A stretch of DNA of 64,000 nucleotides from Agarophyton chilense (taxonomy: Eukaryota; Rhodophyta; Florideophyceae; Gracilariales; Gracilariaceae): contig JARGXX010000105.1 in the NCBI GenBank assembly GCA_030374765.1, forward strand, positions 1,612,001-1,676,000, given 5' to 3'. Under the pieces are notes generated by a model, which saw only the letters and a program-made list of their open reading frames with translations, had not been told where the DNA came from and did not search any database. Position numbers and translations under genes: made by a program. Positions 34,427 through 44,542 of the stretch are shown here, piece by piece. The stretch's first letter is position 1. Each line of letters begins with the position of its first letter.

Positions 34427-36214
34427 TCACATTGCCAGCGATGCACATTGCTCTGCCTCAACGGATGCCTCCCCCTCTTCCTCACCACTCCGTCGTTCAG
34501 CCACACATCGACGTCCCATTGACCTCCTAACCAGAATCTGCTTGAATTCAAAAGGGGTAGCCATAATGACGCGATAGATATCACGAAAGTAAGTGTACTT
34601 GAATCGATCATCAACTTTGGTCACCCATTTCGGCACATCTTGGGGCATAGAAACCGTGGTGATCGGATCACCCTTCCCGTCTGTTGTGGATGCAGAACCG
34701 TACTTCTCCTTTGTAATTTGATCCTCATACGCACGGTGATGGTAATGAACCATGATCGGTTGATCATCTTCATCGACTGGTTTGTACAATTTAGAAGAGT
34801 TCGTTTGTATTGGAGCTTGTAATGAAGGTATTCCACCAAAACGATGTACACCGGAATGCTTCCACCAGTGATCTGTGTATGCAACAGACTTGCCATTCTT
34901 TACCTGTCGCCCAGACTTGTGAATGTACACCTCTGGCATTGGTCCATCTGGAGCATTCACAAACCCAGAGTTGGCCATCACCAAAAACCAAAACATGAAC
35001 TGTTTGTAATCACTATTCAAATGCCGTCTCAAGTACAATCTCAAGACTTGCTTGTCAGCCAGTTGGTCATGGTCTCCAATGCCAAGCATTGCAAATTCAT
35101 CCACGTCAGCCATCATTATCCACTCGCATCGCGATCGCGCTGCAACGGTCATGTAACTAAGCGCCTGGGTTTGAGAACGGCGCCAGGGCCAGTACAATAC
35201 TTGAACGTCATCACGGTTCTTGTATAGTTGAGAAAGATCTTCTTCGGCATCATTGTCGATAATGTATACCATGTCGACCCCGATACGTTTATAGTAAGCC
35301 ATCCAGTCAGGCAGATAGTTGGTGAATGGTTTGATCTGGGTCGCAAGACAGACTTCGTAGCGGGGTTCTGAATCAGGAGCGTCCGGATCTCTGTCATCTT
35401 CCAGCGCCCCGAACTTCTGATCTGAATTAATATACATCAAAGGATGAGACCTTTTTTGCAAATGCTCAACATGAAGACGAGTCTGATTTGGTAATGGGAG
35501 AAGATCACCTTGGTGAAGCGTAACGTTGATGCCATCGTGAATTTCAACGGTGTTATTGAACTGTTTGTCAACGTCTTCATCTCGGGGTATGACGAGGGAT
35601 ATTTGTTCTCCTTTTGAAATCGGACGCGAAACAGTACATGAGTATACGTCTCCTGGATAAGTTTCACATGGATATACATCATTACCAACTAAACAACCGT
35701 CAACAACAAAACCGCGGTCAAAAGATCCCATAGTGACTCCTGTAGCATATATAAACAACTCGGTCTGAGATCGATTGTCCGGATAAGGTCTGGCGTAATG
35801 CAAAAAGACGTGCGGACGAGTCCAATGCCTCCGGGTGATTTGTTGTACTTGAGGAGAATTCCGATGAATTTTGAAGGAGGATTGAATGTGTGGAGGAAGC
35901 TTCCATTTCTCATATGCGGTATTTAGTGGTGTGATTGTCGAAAATAAGGCGTTTGACTTTGATACAGCCTGAGCAGCATATTGCTTGTATCTATTTAACC
36001 AACTCTTGCGGGCAGAAAGCTCTTCTTGAAATATCATAGGCGGCAGAGATATTGCAGAGAGCAGTACAAACAAGCAAACGACGAGCACGACACGAGTAGT
36101 AGTCGCGCTGTTCATGGGAACACGCAAGCGCGAAACGCATGAAAGCCACACATTTGTAGGAAGTTTGTGCGGATGGCGAAGTGGTTCCTCGGCGGAACTT
36201 CTCGGTGAAGCCAT
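34427..36214 (-). CDS. Glycosyltransferase family 92 protein, type II membrane
   Basis: 595 residues from ATG 36214. An N-terminal cytosolic tail is followed by a signal anchor at residues 41-59 (RVVLVVCLFVLLSAISLPP), the usual topology of Golgi glycosyltransferases. A lumenal stem follows, then a GT92 (formerly DUF23) catalytic domain from about residue 285: YEVCLATQIKPFTNYLPDWM, GVDMVYIIDND, and the metal-binding DVD motif in WIMMADVDEFAML at 370-372. His/Trp-rich downstream motifs (DHWWKHSGVHRFG, VHYHHRAYED) are typical of the family. GT92 enzymes move galactose or related sugars onto glycans using nucleotide sugars. Several N-glycosylation sequons lie in the stem. The substrate here is unknown; cell-wall or glycoprotein glycan assembly is an inference. 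A second in-frame ATG at residue 34 is a possible start. Confidence 0.85.
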   Translation of the reverse strand: MASPRSSAEEPLRHPHKLPTNVWLSCVSRLRVPMNSATTTRVVLVVCLFVLLSAISLPPMIFQEELSARKSWLNRYKQYAAQAVSKSNALFSTITPLNTAYEKWKLPPHIQSSFKIHRNSPQVQQITRRHWTRPHVFLHYARPYPDNRSQTELFIYATGVTMGSFDRGFVVDGCLVGNDVYPCETYPGDVYSCTVSRPISKGEQISLVIPRDEDVDKQFNNTVEIHDGINVTLHQGDLLPLPNQTRLHVEHLQKRSHPLMYINSDQKFGALEDDRDPDAPDSEPRYEVCLATQIKPFTNYLPDWMAYYKRIGVDMVYIIDNDAEEDLSQLYKNRDDVQVLYWPWRRSQTQALSYMTVAARSRCEWIMMADVDEFAMLGIGDHDQLADKQVLRLYLRRHLNSDYKQFMFWFLVMANSGFVNAPDGPMPEVYIHKSGRQVKNGKSVAYTDHWWKHSGVHRFGGIPSLQAPIQTNSSKLYKPVDEDDQPIMVHYHHRAYEDQITKEKYGSASTTDGKGDPITTVSMPQDVPKWVTKVDDRFKYTYFRDIYRVIMATPFEFKQILVRRSMGRRCVAERRSGEEEGEASVEAEQCASLAM

Positions 36215-37388
36215 GATACGTTGGCGAGAGCATAGGAGGTCGATGGGTAGGGTGCCTCATGTTACGAATTGCTCGTATGCTGTTGACTGCTCAATTACTC
36301 TCTCAGCTTGCGGAGCTCTCAGGCGCGCGGGTCTGACTTGATGCGTTTTGCAAACCGGCCACGTGACATGACATAAGAGTACTCGGGTGTAAGCCAAGCG
36401 CCGTGGCACGTGCTTCCCTGATGTAATTCGTGCAGCCCCATGGTGCAGCAGAGGACTTGCCCAGCAGAGGACTTGCCCAGCAGAGGACTTGCCCAGCAGA
36501 GATCCATCCATTCATCTTGACATTCATTGCTAATATCGATTCGATTGGCTGTCCACCAGCGCTGATAGACAATGTCTCATCGATACTACCGGTAGATACA
36601 CCGTCCATGGCAGTGCGCAGGTTGACAGATTCACATAGACAGACTTCTTCCCGAGGCCTGAGCACTAGCTTAGATACATACAATCAGCGCGACCTCTTGG
36701 GCCTTCCAAACACTAACCATTCGACTCCGGGCCACGTTGCGACAAACGCGCCTTCACGGTATCGGGTCACAGGAAACGCCAACCTGTTCCATTAACGCAG
36801 CTTCCAGAAGACACAGCTTTCCCCCACTGCAACACTAGAAAAAAATACTCCAGCTCTTGCGTATCGGTCCCGAACAGCATGGCATGCAGTGAACCCCATG
36901 TACCAATGTCCATCTTCGGCAACGGCGTGCCCAAGTCACTCACTTTGGGAATAGGGGCATCCCCCCTTCTACGCATACCAACAGTAATCTTATTTCACTG
37001 GTAACCAAATTACGCAGAATTACGCAATCTCCAGCAAAGCACACCACTACTCGTCTACCGGTCCAGAAAACGCCGTCAACTTTACATCACGGCATTGCAA
37101 TATCAAACAACACCTGCATTGCATATACCGCTCTACAAATGCACTTTTGTCCGGGTTTCCATTTCGTATTCGCATATAGCGGCAACAGAAAAGACAAGCA
37201 CTTCGTTGCCTAACAATGCTGTTATTTTGCTCGTAAAAAGCGTGTTAGGCGCAACAGTAGCTCTCTCCCCATACAGCTCGCGTCTTGCCAGTCGTACACA
37301 TCCTCATCAACATACTTCATTCGAAACAACGTAAGAATCTGTCGAAATCCAATAACACTTCGCGACATATAAAGTAATTCAAATTCAA
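36215..37388. other. Divergent intergenic region between GT92 and WD40-like genes
   Basis: About 1.2 kb between two divergently oriented genes. It holds the short 16-bp tandem repeat listed separately. Short open frames here are repeat-derived or of random composition and are not called. Confidence 0.5.
36445..36501. repeat. Tandem repeat, 16-bp unit, about 3.5 copies
   Basis: The unit CCAGCAGAGGACTTGC is repeated without mismatch except at the first bases of the first copy and the last bases of the partial fourth copy. It lies about 230-290 bp upstream of the GT92 start codon. Confidence 0.9.
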
Positions 37389-38606
37389 ATGGCACATACA
37401 ATCCCTTTGAACGTCATATTCACTATTCCTTTCAATACACAACATCTCCAACGTGACGACCCACACCAACCATGTTGCTCCAATTCTACCGGTCCACATC
37501 ACCACAGCTCGCGCCATGAATCGCGCCATGAATCGAACCATGATTCACACCGCGTTTCAACCTCCGGAAATACTAACTGCCAGCATGCAGCACCGCATCA
37601 CGGCTTGGTTCAACCGACCCCTTTCTACCCTTCTCTTGGTCATCAAGGAGCTCACGGACGTCACAGCAACTCACATCCTTGCAGCGGGAGGCACCATAAA
37701 CCAGATTACGGCCAAAATGGATGGAGACCATCCGGTCGTCCTCTCCTACTAGCCATGTCTATCGACTCCAAAACATTAGCCGTCGCAGACTCTTTGCACA
37801 TGATATCCATTTTCAACGTAGCTTCCGCAGACGAGAAACTTACTCTAACCAATATATGTCAGAAGCCAAGCAGTGAGATAGCTGCGCTAGCAATCACCGA
37901 GGGAGGTCATACGGTGCTCTTTGTTGAGAAATGTGCTCCAGCCGTTTTAAAGATGTTTCACGTTTCCAATCCCACAAAGATACACGAAATTAGCCCCGTA
38001 CACAGATCTGAGAAGGCCCAAGTTGTCAGTTGTTCAATCAGTTCTCATTTCATACTCGCAAGCTTTTACAGCGACAACTCTACGACAGGAACATTGGCGC
38101 TGTGGCGCCGCAAACGGAACAGGATTGATTCGAAACTCACTCGCGTCTTCTCCTGGCCTGCACCTCCTGCTTCAAGCAAACCTTATCATTGTCCTGTGTA
38201 TGTGACCGAATGGCAGACCCGAAGAAATAACTCAGAATACTGTGCAGAAGTGGCATACCATGTCGATGACAAATTGGTGTTTCACCCTGAAGTTGGAAAT
38301 AAAGAATGTGAGAGCCCGAGCGTCATACCGTTGGATCAAACCCCTATTTCCATTCGTATTGATCAGAGTCATGGAAGAGATTGTGTGTATATTCTAACCA
38401 GAGATCAGCTCCAAATATATCGTGTAAACAACGGCCAGTTGTGTCTAAGTGACTCGGTGATTCTTGGCAATGGCGTCTGCAATTCAGCTGTTTGTGGCAT
38501 ATGGGAGGGACGTCAGAATCGACATGTGACTGTGGCGCGCATTGTACATGAACAGGTCCTGGTCTTTCGCGCGCCGCTTCCACATGGAGTCAGGTTTCAA
38601 TTGTAG
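37389..38606 (+). CDS. WD40-like beta-propeller protein, start uncertain
   Basis: The C-terminal 280 residues (from about ATG 37755) have blade-like strands: LLLAMSIDSKTLAVADSLHM, SEIAALAITEGGHTVLFVE, TGTLALWRRK and DCVYILTRDQLQIYRVNNGQ. No catalytic motif is seen. Upstream of about 37750 the frame from ATG 37389 is His/Ser-rich and unconvincing. The +1 frame from 37453 to 37752 reads more like protein (ITAWFNRPLSTLLLVIKEL, THILAAGGT) and ends exactly where the other frame improves. So either the protein begins at 37755, or a short intron or frameshift near 37740 joins the two frames. The family within WD40 proteins is not recognised. The downstream neighbour is convergent. Confidence 0.5.
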   Translation: MAHTIPLNVIFTIPFNTQHLQRDDPHQPCCSNSTGPHHHSSRHESRHESNHDSHRVSTSGNTNCQHAAPHHGLVQPTPFYPSLGHQGAHGRHSNSHPCSGRHHKPDYGQNGWRPSGRPLLLAMSIDSKTLAVADSLHMISIFNVASADEKLTLTNICQKPSSEIAALAITEGGHTVLFVEKCAPAVLKMFHVSNPTKIHEISPVHRSEKAQVVSCSISSHFILASFYSDNSTTGTLALWRRKRNRIDSKLTRVFSWPAPPASSKPYHCPVYVTEWQTRRNNSEYCAEVAYHVDDKLVFHPEVGNKECESPSVIPLDQTPISIRIDQSHGRDCVYILTRDQLQIYRVNNGQLCLSDSVILGNGVCNSAVCGIWEGRQNRHVTVARIVHEQVLVFRAPLPHGVRFQL

Positions 38607-38896
38607 AATCTATGTTCTTGTGTTCGCGAACTCACAAGGGCTTGGAGTATTTCAGCTTTTCTTCAACAAGAGGTCACTTCTTCCTGAACCAAATACGCAT
38701 GATTGCGTGCCACTATAGAACCACCTGTGGACGCGACGCGAAAGAGCTTGGTGCTTCCAAAGGTAAGACCATCGCATCTACTGTTCGATGACCGACCACG
38801 TTATCCTCGCGTGAAATAAAACGTTCATAATTTCGTCGCCAAGGGTTGACCAAGAGATGATCCCCGTACAGTATGATAAGGTAATCTTCAAGATTG

Positions 38897-41800
38897 TCAT
38901 CTGCATTGTCGGATGGACTCGAGCCTTTGGACAGCCTCCTCGCATCCAAAATCTTCGGCCAAACGAAAATGCTTTTCAGCTAACTTGAGGTCGAGGCCGG
39001 TACCTATTTCTTGTTCGTAGCACGTTGCAAGGTTAAGATGCCCAATCGGGTCGTTCTGCATAGCAGCTTTGCGATAGAGCTGGAAAGCCTGTTTGCGATC
39101 CGGGGATACACCATATCCTCTTTCGAGTAACCAGCCCATATTAGCCACCGGAGTACATTCGTCATGTCGACATGCATCCTTCAATAACTTCGCTGCTCGA
39201 TCGTACTCCTTGTCGTCTATTAAGCATAGAGCTAAATTATTCATTCCCACAGTGTCATGTTTGCTCACAGCTTCTTCATAGCTTTTTCTCGCGAGTTCCA
39301 TATTGCAGCACGTGCCAATCCCCATTTCGAAACAGATGCCAATGTTCGCTTGGGCACGGGGCAGTACTTTTGCTCTCATAAACAATTCAAATGCGCGGGT
39401 GATTGAGTTCGTATCAGCTTCTTGAGATCCCTGGTCCTGTGTTCTGCGTTCGAGACTCACTGCCAAGTCATTTACAGCCTTTAAGTTTCTAGCGGCGGCG
39501 GCCTCCTCCAAAAGTTTTCGTAGATACTCTGCCGAGTATTTCGTGGGGTCGTCCATCTCAAATTGAAGGCACGGGCCGTGATTTTGGAGGAATACCGAGA
39601 TGCAATGGAGAGCTACTCCCCTTGCACTCTTTCCGAGCTGTAACTTCGCTTTCTGTAGTAGTCTGAAGGAACAAACCAAGTCTTGTTCAACTCCCGGTAC
39701 TCCTCGTTCGAACAGCTTCGCTAGCTGGATCTGGGCATGCGGATATCCTTTCCCCGCAGAGCGCTTCAGCAATTGCTGTCCCACCTCACGGTCAGCTGGA
39801 ACTCCGTTACCATGAAAAAAGCAACGGGCCTTTCTGTACAAGACATCTCCTCGATCTCCAGAAGATTTGTATATCGCCCAAGCACGACCATAATCAACTT
39901 TTCTCCTGCAGTACTCTTTTTCTCCAAATCGGAAGCAGCCATCGTGGTGAAGATCACCAAGCATCACTGTCGCCTCCTTGCAACCATTGTTGGACGCTTC
40001 TTCCAATAATTCCACGGCTCTGGATTCATCTGTAGAACCATTTATACCCTTCATTAACCAGATAGCTAGCAACAGCTTTGCCTTTTGAGACCCTCTTCCG
40101 CAGGCCTCCTTTATCAGTTCCAAAGCTTTTTCTTCATTTCGAGGGGTCCCTTTTCCGTGTTTGCAGCAGTAGGCAAGAAGACGAAGTGCATAGGCTGATT
40201 TTCTTTCGTTCGCGACCTCTTGAGCCATTTGAAAAGCTTTTTCCATTCTCTGCGGGCCACCGTGTCCTTTCAGATAGTTGTGGGCCATCCTTAATGTTAT
40301 GTATGAGTGTCGGCGCTTTGACATGATTCGCTTCAGGAAATACATTTCCCTTTCAGCAATCTTGTCATTCCCCCTAACGCGCTCGCAGCATAGTAAAAAG
40401 TTGCGGGTCAGGTAGGAAGCATTGTTGGCAATTAGTTTCTCATATTGCTGCAATGCCTCTTCCAAGTCAACGTCTACTCCGACTCCTCTCTCATAGCATA
40501 AAGCCACATTTGCTCCAGCTGGAACATATCCTGCTTTCGCCGCTCGTTTGTACGTTTCGAAAGCTTCTTTGAGATCTTTTGTAACTCCTCGTCCTAGCCT
40601 CAAGCAGAGCCCTAGACTACAACAAGATTCAATGTCGCCCAAGTCGCTAGCCTTACGATACAACTCTGCAGCCCGCTTGAAGTTGACGGGAATGCTTTCA
40701 CCAGTGTAGTAGAACCGTGCAAGAAGACGTGTGGCCTCAGCATGTTCCCGATCTGATAGTTCTTGCAAAAGGTTTCTGGCTCGCGCAAGGTTCTTGACGC
40801 AGCCGTCTCCGAAGATGTTGCACTGCGCCAATTCAAACATACCATCAGAGTTGCCCATGGTTGCTGCTTTGGAGTAAAATGAGTATGCTGTCTCTGCGTT
40901 GACAGGAACACCTATGCCAAGACGATAGCAATCTGCAAGCATGACGGCTGCATCGGGATTCAAGCCCTGAACAGCAGCCTGCAGGTGCTTCACTGCGCTC
41001 TCGTGGTCTTTCGGAACGCTTCGCCCCTTGAAGTAAAACTTTGCCACCTCGACATGAGCCTGACTGATTCCACCGGCTGTCGCTTTTTTGTACTGGATTA
41101 GGGCATTATCGTCAGACTTTTCAACACCCCTTCCATTCGCATAACGAGTACCGAGGACGTAGCTCGCAATGTATCTTCCAGCCACGACGGCTCTATCACA
41201 GAAAAGGAGCCCTTTTGCTGTATCCCTCTCGACGCCATGCCCTTCAAAGTAGCACTCACTCAGTTGTATGCAGGCGTCCGTGTTACCCTTTTCAGCCAGT
41301 TCGAGCAAGAGCTTGACCGCTCTTTCTGGTTTTCTGTCTGTCCCGCAACTGTGAAGAAGACATTCAGCGACTGCAACTTTGGCTCGAGTTAAACCGCGCT
41401 CTGCGGACTTGCAAAAGTATGAATACATTGAATGGTAGTCCTTTTGAACAACAGTGCCCTCAGCGTACAAGTTTCCCACGATGTACATTGCATCTCTGTC
41501 GTTGGCTTCATCGGCAGCTCTTTTGGCCCACACGAAGAAGGACTTTAAGTCCTTTTGGGTTCCTTGTCCTCGATAGTAGCATCTTGCTAGTTCCATAAAT
41601 GCAGATGGTTCCCCATCATTCGCTGCTGTCGAAAAGTGGTTGAACGCGGCTGTTTCCTCCGTGGTAACCCCTTTCCCTTCTCTGTAGCACTGCCCGAGGC
41701 GAACATGCCCCTCAGGACAACCTCGTTCGATTGCTTTTCTATATGAGCCAACCGCAGCCTCGTGATTGACTTCGACGCCAAAGCCGTCGCGGAAACAATC

Positions 41801-42256
41801 GCCAAGAGCGACGAGACTCTTGGAGCAGCCATCTTTGATGGCTTCGCGCAAGAGCCTGATACACTTTTCTGCATCCTGTTCAATACCCGCTCCCAAGCGA
41901 TAGCAGCGCGCCAGAGCTGTCTTACTAGGGATGTGGCCAAGGGCTACTGCGCGCATATACAGTTTCACGGCGATGTCAGGTTTTTTTTCGGTTCCGGCTC
42001 CTTGTTCATACATGGTCGCCAAACTATACATGCTTGGCACATAACCGGCGACTATTGCGCGGTTGTAGATCTTGATCGCGGAGGCTGGGTTCGGAGGAGC
42101 GCCGGATATGCCTTGGGCTGTAAGGCAGGCGTAGCGATGGAGCGCCTTGGCCACCACTGATGCGATGGCATCTTGATGACTGCTACGAGGATTTCCCATT
42201 GGCAGTGGTGGTGATTGGGTGAACATAACGTTGATGATGGTAAATCGCAACAGCAT
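38897..42256 (-). CDS. Large Sel1-like repeat protein
   Basis: About 1,119 residues from ATG 42256; later ATGs (MFTQSPP, MGNPRSSH) are possible starts. The chain is built almost wholly of Sel1-like repeats of 36-38 residues with the consensus A..LG.CY..G.GV..D...A...Y.KAA..G. Clear examples are KTALARCYRLGAGIEQDAEK and AGANVALCYERGVGVDVDLE, about 25-28 in all. Such alpha-solenoids act as scaffolds, for example in ER-associated degradation or signalling, and function cannot be read from repeats alone. There is no obvious signal peptide or transmembrane segment, so a cytosolic or nuclear location is likelier than the ER lumen of SEL1L. Central repeats are degenerate (residues about 660-700). 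Its 5' end is head-to-head with the proteasome gene. Confidence 0.85.
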   Translation of the reverse strand: MLLRFTIINVMFTQSPPLPMGNPRSSHQDAIASVVAKALHRYACLTAQGISGAPPNPASAIKIYNRAIVAGYVPSMYSLATMYEQGAGTEKKPDIAVKLYMRAVALGHIPSKTALARCYRLGAGIEQDAEKCIRLLREAIKDGCSKSLVALGDCFRDGFGVEVNHEAAVGSYRKAIERGCPEGHVRLGQCYREGKGVTTEETAAFNHFSTAANDGEPSAFMELARCYYRGQGTQKDLKSFFVWAKRAADEANDRDAMYIVGNLYAEGTVVQKDYHSMYSYFCKSAERGLTRAKVAVAECLLHSCGTDRKPERAVKLLLELAEKGNTDACIQLSECYFEGHGVERDTAKGLLFCDRAVVAGRYIASYVLGTRYANGRGVEKSDDNALIQYKKATAGGISQAHVEVAKFYFKGRSVPKDHESAVKHLQAAVQGLNPDAAVMLADCYRLGIGVPVNAETAYSFYSKAATMGNSDGMFELAQCNIFGDGCVKNLARARNLLQELSDREHAEATRLLARFYYTGESIPVNFKRAAELYRKASDLGDIESCCSLGLCLRLGRGVTKDLKEAFETYKRAAKAGYVPAGANVALCYERGVGVDVDLEEALQQYEKLIANNASYLTRNFLLCCERVRGNDKIAEREMYFLKRIMSKRRHSYITLRMAHNYLKGHGGPQRMEKAFQMAQEVANERKSAYALRLLAYCCKHGKGTPRNEEKALELIKEACGRGSQKAKLLLAIWLMKGINGSTDESRAVELLEEASNNGCKEATVMLGDLHHDGCFRFGEKEYCRRKVDYGRAWAIYKSSGDRGDVLYRKARCFFHGNGVPADREVGQQLLKRSAGKGYPHAQIQLAKLFERGVPGVEQDLVCSFRLLQKAKLQLGKSARGVALHCISVFLQNHGPCLQFEMDDPTKYSAEYLRKLLEEAAAARNLKAVNDLAVSLERRTQDQGSQEADTNSITRAFELFMRAKVLPRAQANIGICFEMGIGTCCNMELARKSYEEAVSKHDTVGMNNLALCLIDDKEYDRAAKLLKDACRHDECTPVANMGWLLERGYGVSPDRKQAFQLYRKAAMQNDPIGHLNLATCYEQEIGTGLDLKLAEKHFRLAEDFGCEEAVQRLESIRQCR

Positions 42257-42816
42257 CGAACATGCTGGTGTTTTCAAGAATGAGCGGCACAAACCGAACT
42301 TTTTGTACCGCTGCGGCTGTTGGGATCAATGTTGAGAGTAGTTTAAATGTATTGGTTGTGAGGATGCCTTGCAATTCTTTACCAAACGTTAAGAGTGACC
42401 CTTGGGTTGCAACGGGGCGAGGTGGGATGAACGCTTTAAAGTTCAGATCAAGCTTGTTGCGCCATTTTGGCATAACTTTTTTTTGGCAGGAAAACCGCCA
42501 TGCACAAGGCATGACCGCGCAGAGCAGTAAGGCTACTAGCTAGTTGAAGGGAAAAAATACAAGCGAGAAATTTTGGCGCGCCACGCGTCGCAAAACAGCC
42601 GAGCGTGAGGGTGCTGGAACGCGTGTAGGTAGCCAGGAGACTTTTTGTCACCCCGGAGAAGGCGCCTGGGCAAGCTTGAACCACACTATTGCTGGATCAA
42701 AGACCATCGGCGTCGCGCAGGAATTTGAAATCTTCGAGCAGCAAGCAGTAGGTCCGGAGTCAGAAAGTGCGATCCGTGCGACTTGGGTGCCAGCACCACA
42801 CCAATAAAGATCAGAA
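42257..42816. other. Shared divergent promoter region, Sel1-protein and PSMA4 genes
   Basis: 560 bp between two divergent start codons. A TATA box was not evident. Short open frames across it are not called. Co-regulation of a proteasome gene with its neighbour is possible but is only a positional inference. Confidence 0.4.
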
Positions 42817-43641
42817 ATGGCTCGACGATATGATTCAAGAACAACGTAAGCTACCCTGAAAGAAGCTACAAGCACGCAGTGCGTGCGATACGGCGGGATC
42901 GATACTAACGAATGTAACAGAACGTTTTCGCCGGAAGGACGTCTTTTTCAAGTGGAGTATGCCATGGAAGCGATTGGGAACGCAGGCGCTGCGGTTGGCG
43001 TGCTTTCCACAGAGGGAGTTGTGCTAGCGGCTGAAAAGAAGACTGCATCCAAGCTTTTGGATACCATGAAACGATCTGAGAAAATGTACAAGATCGACTC
43101 TCACATCATGTGTGCCGTTGCCGGCATCACGGCGGACGCCAACATACTTATTAATCAAGCGCGACTCGCTGCGCAAAGGTATGCGTTTTCGTACCAAGAA
43201 CCTATTCCAGTGGAGCATCTGTTACAACAAATTTGCGATACCAAACAGACGTACACTCAATTCGGAGGCCTGCGTCCTTTTGGCGTAAGCTTTTTGTTTG
43301 CCGGGTGGGATGTTCATTATGGGTTCCAACTTTACCAGAGCGACCCGAGCGGGAATTATGGGGGCTGGAAAGCGACGAGTATTGGGGCAAACTCCAACGC
43401 GGCGAGCAGCATTTTGAAGAGCGACTACAAGGATGAGATGAAGCTCAAGGATGCTCTGTCACTGGCGATCAAGGTGCTGACCAAGACGATGGACAGTGCG
43501 ACGTTGTCGCCGGAGAAGCTTGAAATTTCGACGGTGTGTGTGAAGAAGGGCAGCGTGGTGCACCATCAGCTGACGGACAAGGAATTAGAGACATTACTTA
43601 CCACTGCGGGTGTTTTGGCGTCTGACAAGGCTGACGAATAA
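42817..43641 (+). CDS. PSMA4: 20S proteasome subunit alpha type-4 (alpha3), two exons
   Basis: Subunit of the outer alpha ring of the 20S proteasome, which gates substrate entry in cytosol and nucleus. Exon 1 (42817-42845) encodes [10 protein letters not shown] and is joined across a 75-bp intron to exon 2 (42921-43641); together they give 249 residues, the usual length. The join restores the alpha-subunit signature [20 protein letters not shown] followed by [10 protein letters not shown]. Family landmarks are [31 protein letters not shown] and the diagnostic [18 protein letters not shown]. The C-terminus is shorter than in animals, lacking the Lys/Glu-rich tail. AATAAA-type signals lie at 43704-43709 and 43714-43719, about 65-75 bp past the stop. 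The gene converges on RPL8. Confidence 0.97.
42846..42920 (+). other. Spliceosomal intron in PSMA4
   Basis: 75 bp, GTAAGC donor and AACAG acceptor, with TACTAAC at 42903-42909, a near-ideal branch site very close to the acceptor. Removing it is required to join the conserved N-terminal signature, which makes the call firm. Confidence 0.95.
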
Positions 43642-43780
43642 ACGAGGGGTGGTCGGGAATGAGGTGACAAAGGGGAGCTGAGAGCGCGGTTGGACTCAAT
43701 AATAATAAAAAGCAATAAAGGAAAGTCGGACGCGTAAACACTTGTGTGTGTGTGTGAGTTTAATGATTTTCGTTGCGAAT

Positions 43781-44542
43781 CTATTCCTTGGCTGGCTTTC
43801 CACCACGAATACGACCTGTGCGGCGGGCTGCAATGAGACCGACCTTCTTACCAGCCGGGGCATCACGACGAACTGTTGTGGGGTGTCCGACATGCTGATG
43901 GTTACCACCACCATGGGGATGTTCGACGGGGTTCATGGCGACACCTCTGACCTTTGGCCACGAGTTTCTCTTGACGCGGTACTTGTGGTATGCCGTACCG
44001 GCCTTGAGCATTGGCTTATCGGTTCTGCCGCCGCCAGCGACAATACCCACCATGGCTCTGCACGTGCTCGGCACAATCTTCCTAGAGCCCGAGGGTAGAC
44101 GAATCCTGGTCTTGTTTGCATCCAAATGACCAATGACGGTGACATAGTCTCCACTAGCACGCGCCAACTTTCCGCGATCACCATTTTTAGCCTCAACGTT
44201 ACACACAATGGTTCCCTCGGGCATTTCCGAGAGCGGCATGACATTTCCAATGGTGAGATTTGCCTTGCGTCCACAATACAAGAACTGGCCCGTATACATT
44301 CCCTCAGCCGCTATGAAGAGCTCTGCATTCTTTCTGTAGCGGACGCGATCGCGAAACACAACCTTTGCAAGCGGGGCGCCGCGCCCCGGATCGTGAATGA
44401 TGTCCTTGACGGTACCGCGAATGTAGCCGTGACGTTCCGAATAGTCGAGGGCGCGTAACTTTGCCGCGCCCTTTCGTTTGGAAGTGTGCGACTTGAAGAT
44501 GCCGCCGGCGCCCTTCCTCTGGCCGCGGATGACTCTTCCCAT
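43781..44542 (-). CDS. RPL8: 60S ribosomal protein L8 (uL2)
   Basis: 253 residues, close to the 257 usual in eukaryotes, in one exon from ATG 44542. uL2 sits near the peptidyl-transferase centre of the large subunit. The sequence shows [28 protein letters not shown]-type core ([20 protein letters not shown]), [16 protein letters not shown], and the signature [20 protein letters not shown] with the His that is essential in the family. The start is preceded by a short G/C-rich leader. The 3' end faces PSMA4 with 139 bp between stop codons, including a TG dinucleotide run near 43743-43758. Confidence 0.98.
   Translation of the reverse strand: MGRVIRGQRKGAGGIFKSHTSKRKGAAKLRALDYSERHGYIRGTVKDIIHDPGRGAPLAKVVFRDRVRYRKNAELFIAAEGMYTGQFLYCGRKANLTIGNVMPLSEMPEGTIVCNVEAKNGDRGKLARASGDYVTVIGHLDANKTRIRLPSGSRKIVPSTCRAMVGIVAGGGRTDKPMLKAGTAYHKYRVKRNSWPKVRGVAMNPVEHPHGGGNHQHVGHPTTVRRDAPAGKKVGLIAARRTGRIRGGKPAKE

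Noticed and set aside
38713-38949. 78-codon minus frame past the Sel1-protein stop
   Set aside because: Overlaps the end of the Sel1 frame in another frame and has no recognisable content; probably the 3' flank.
39093-42160. Plus-strand frames within the Sel1-repeat gene
   Set aside because: Out-of-frame shadows of a clearly repetitive solenoid protein.
43933-44274. Frames on both strands within RPL8
   Set aside because: They overlap the highly conserved RPL8 coding frame.
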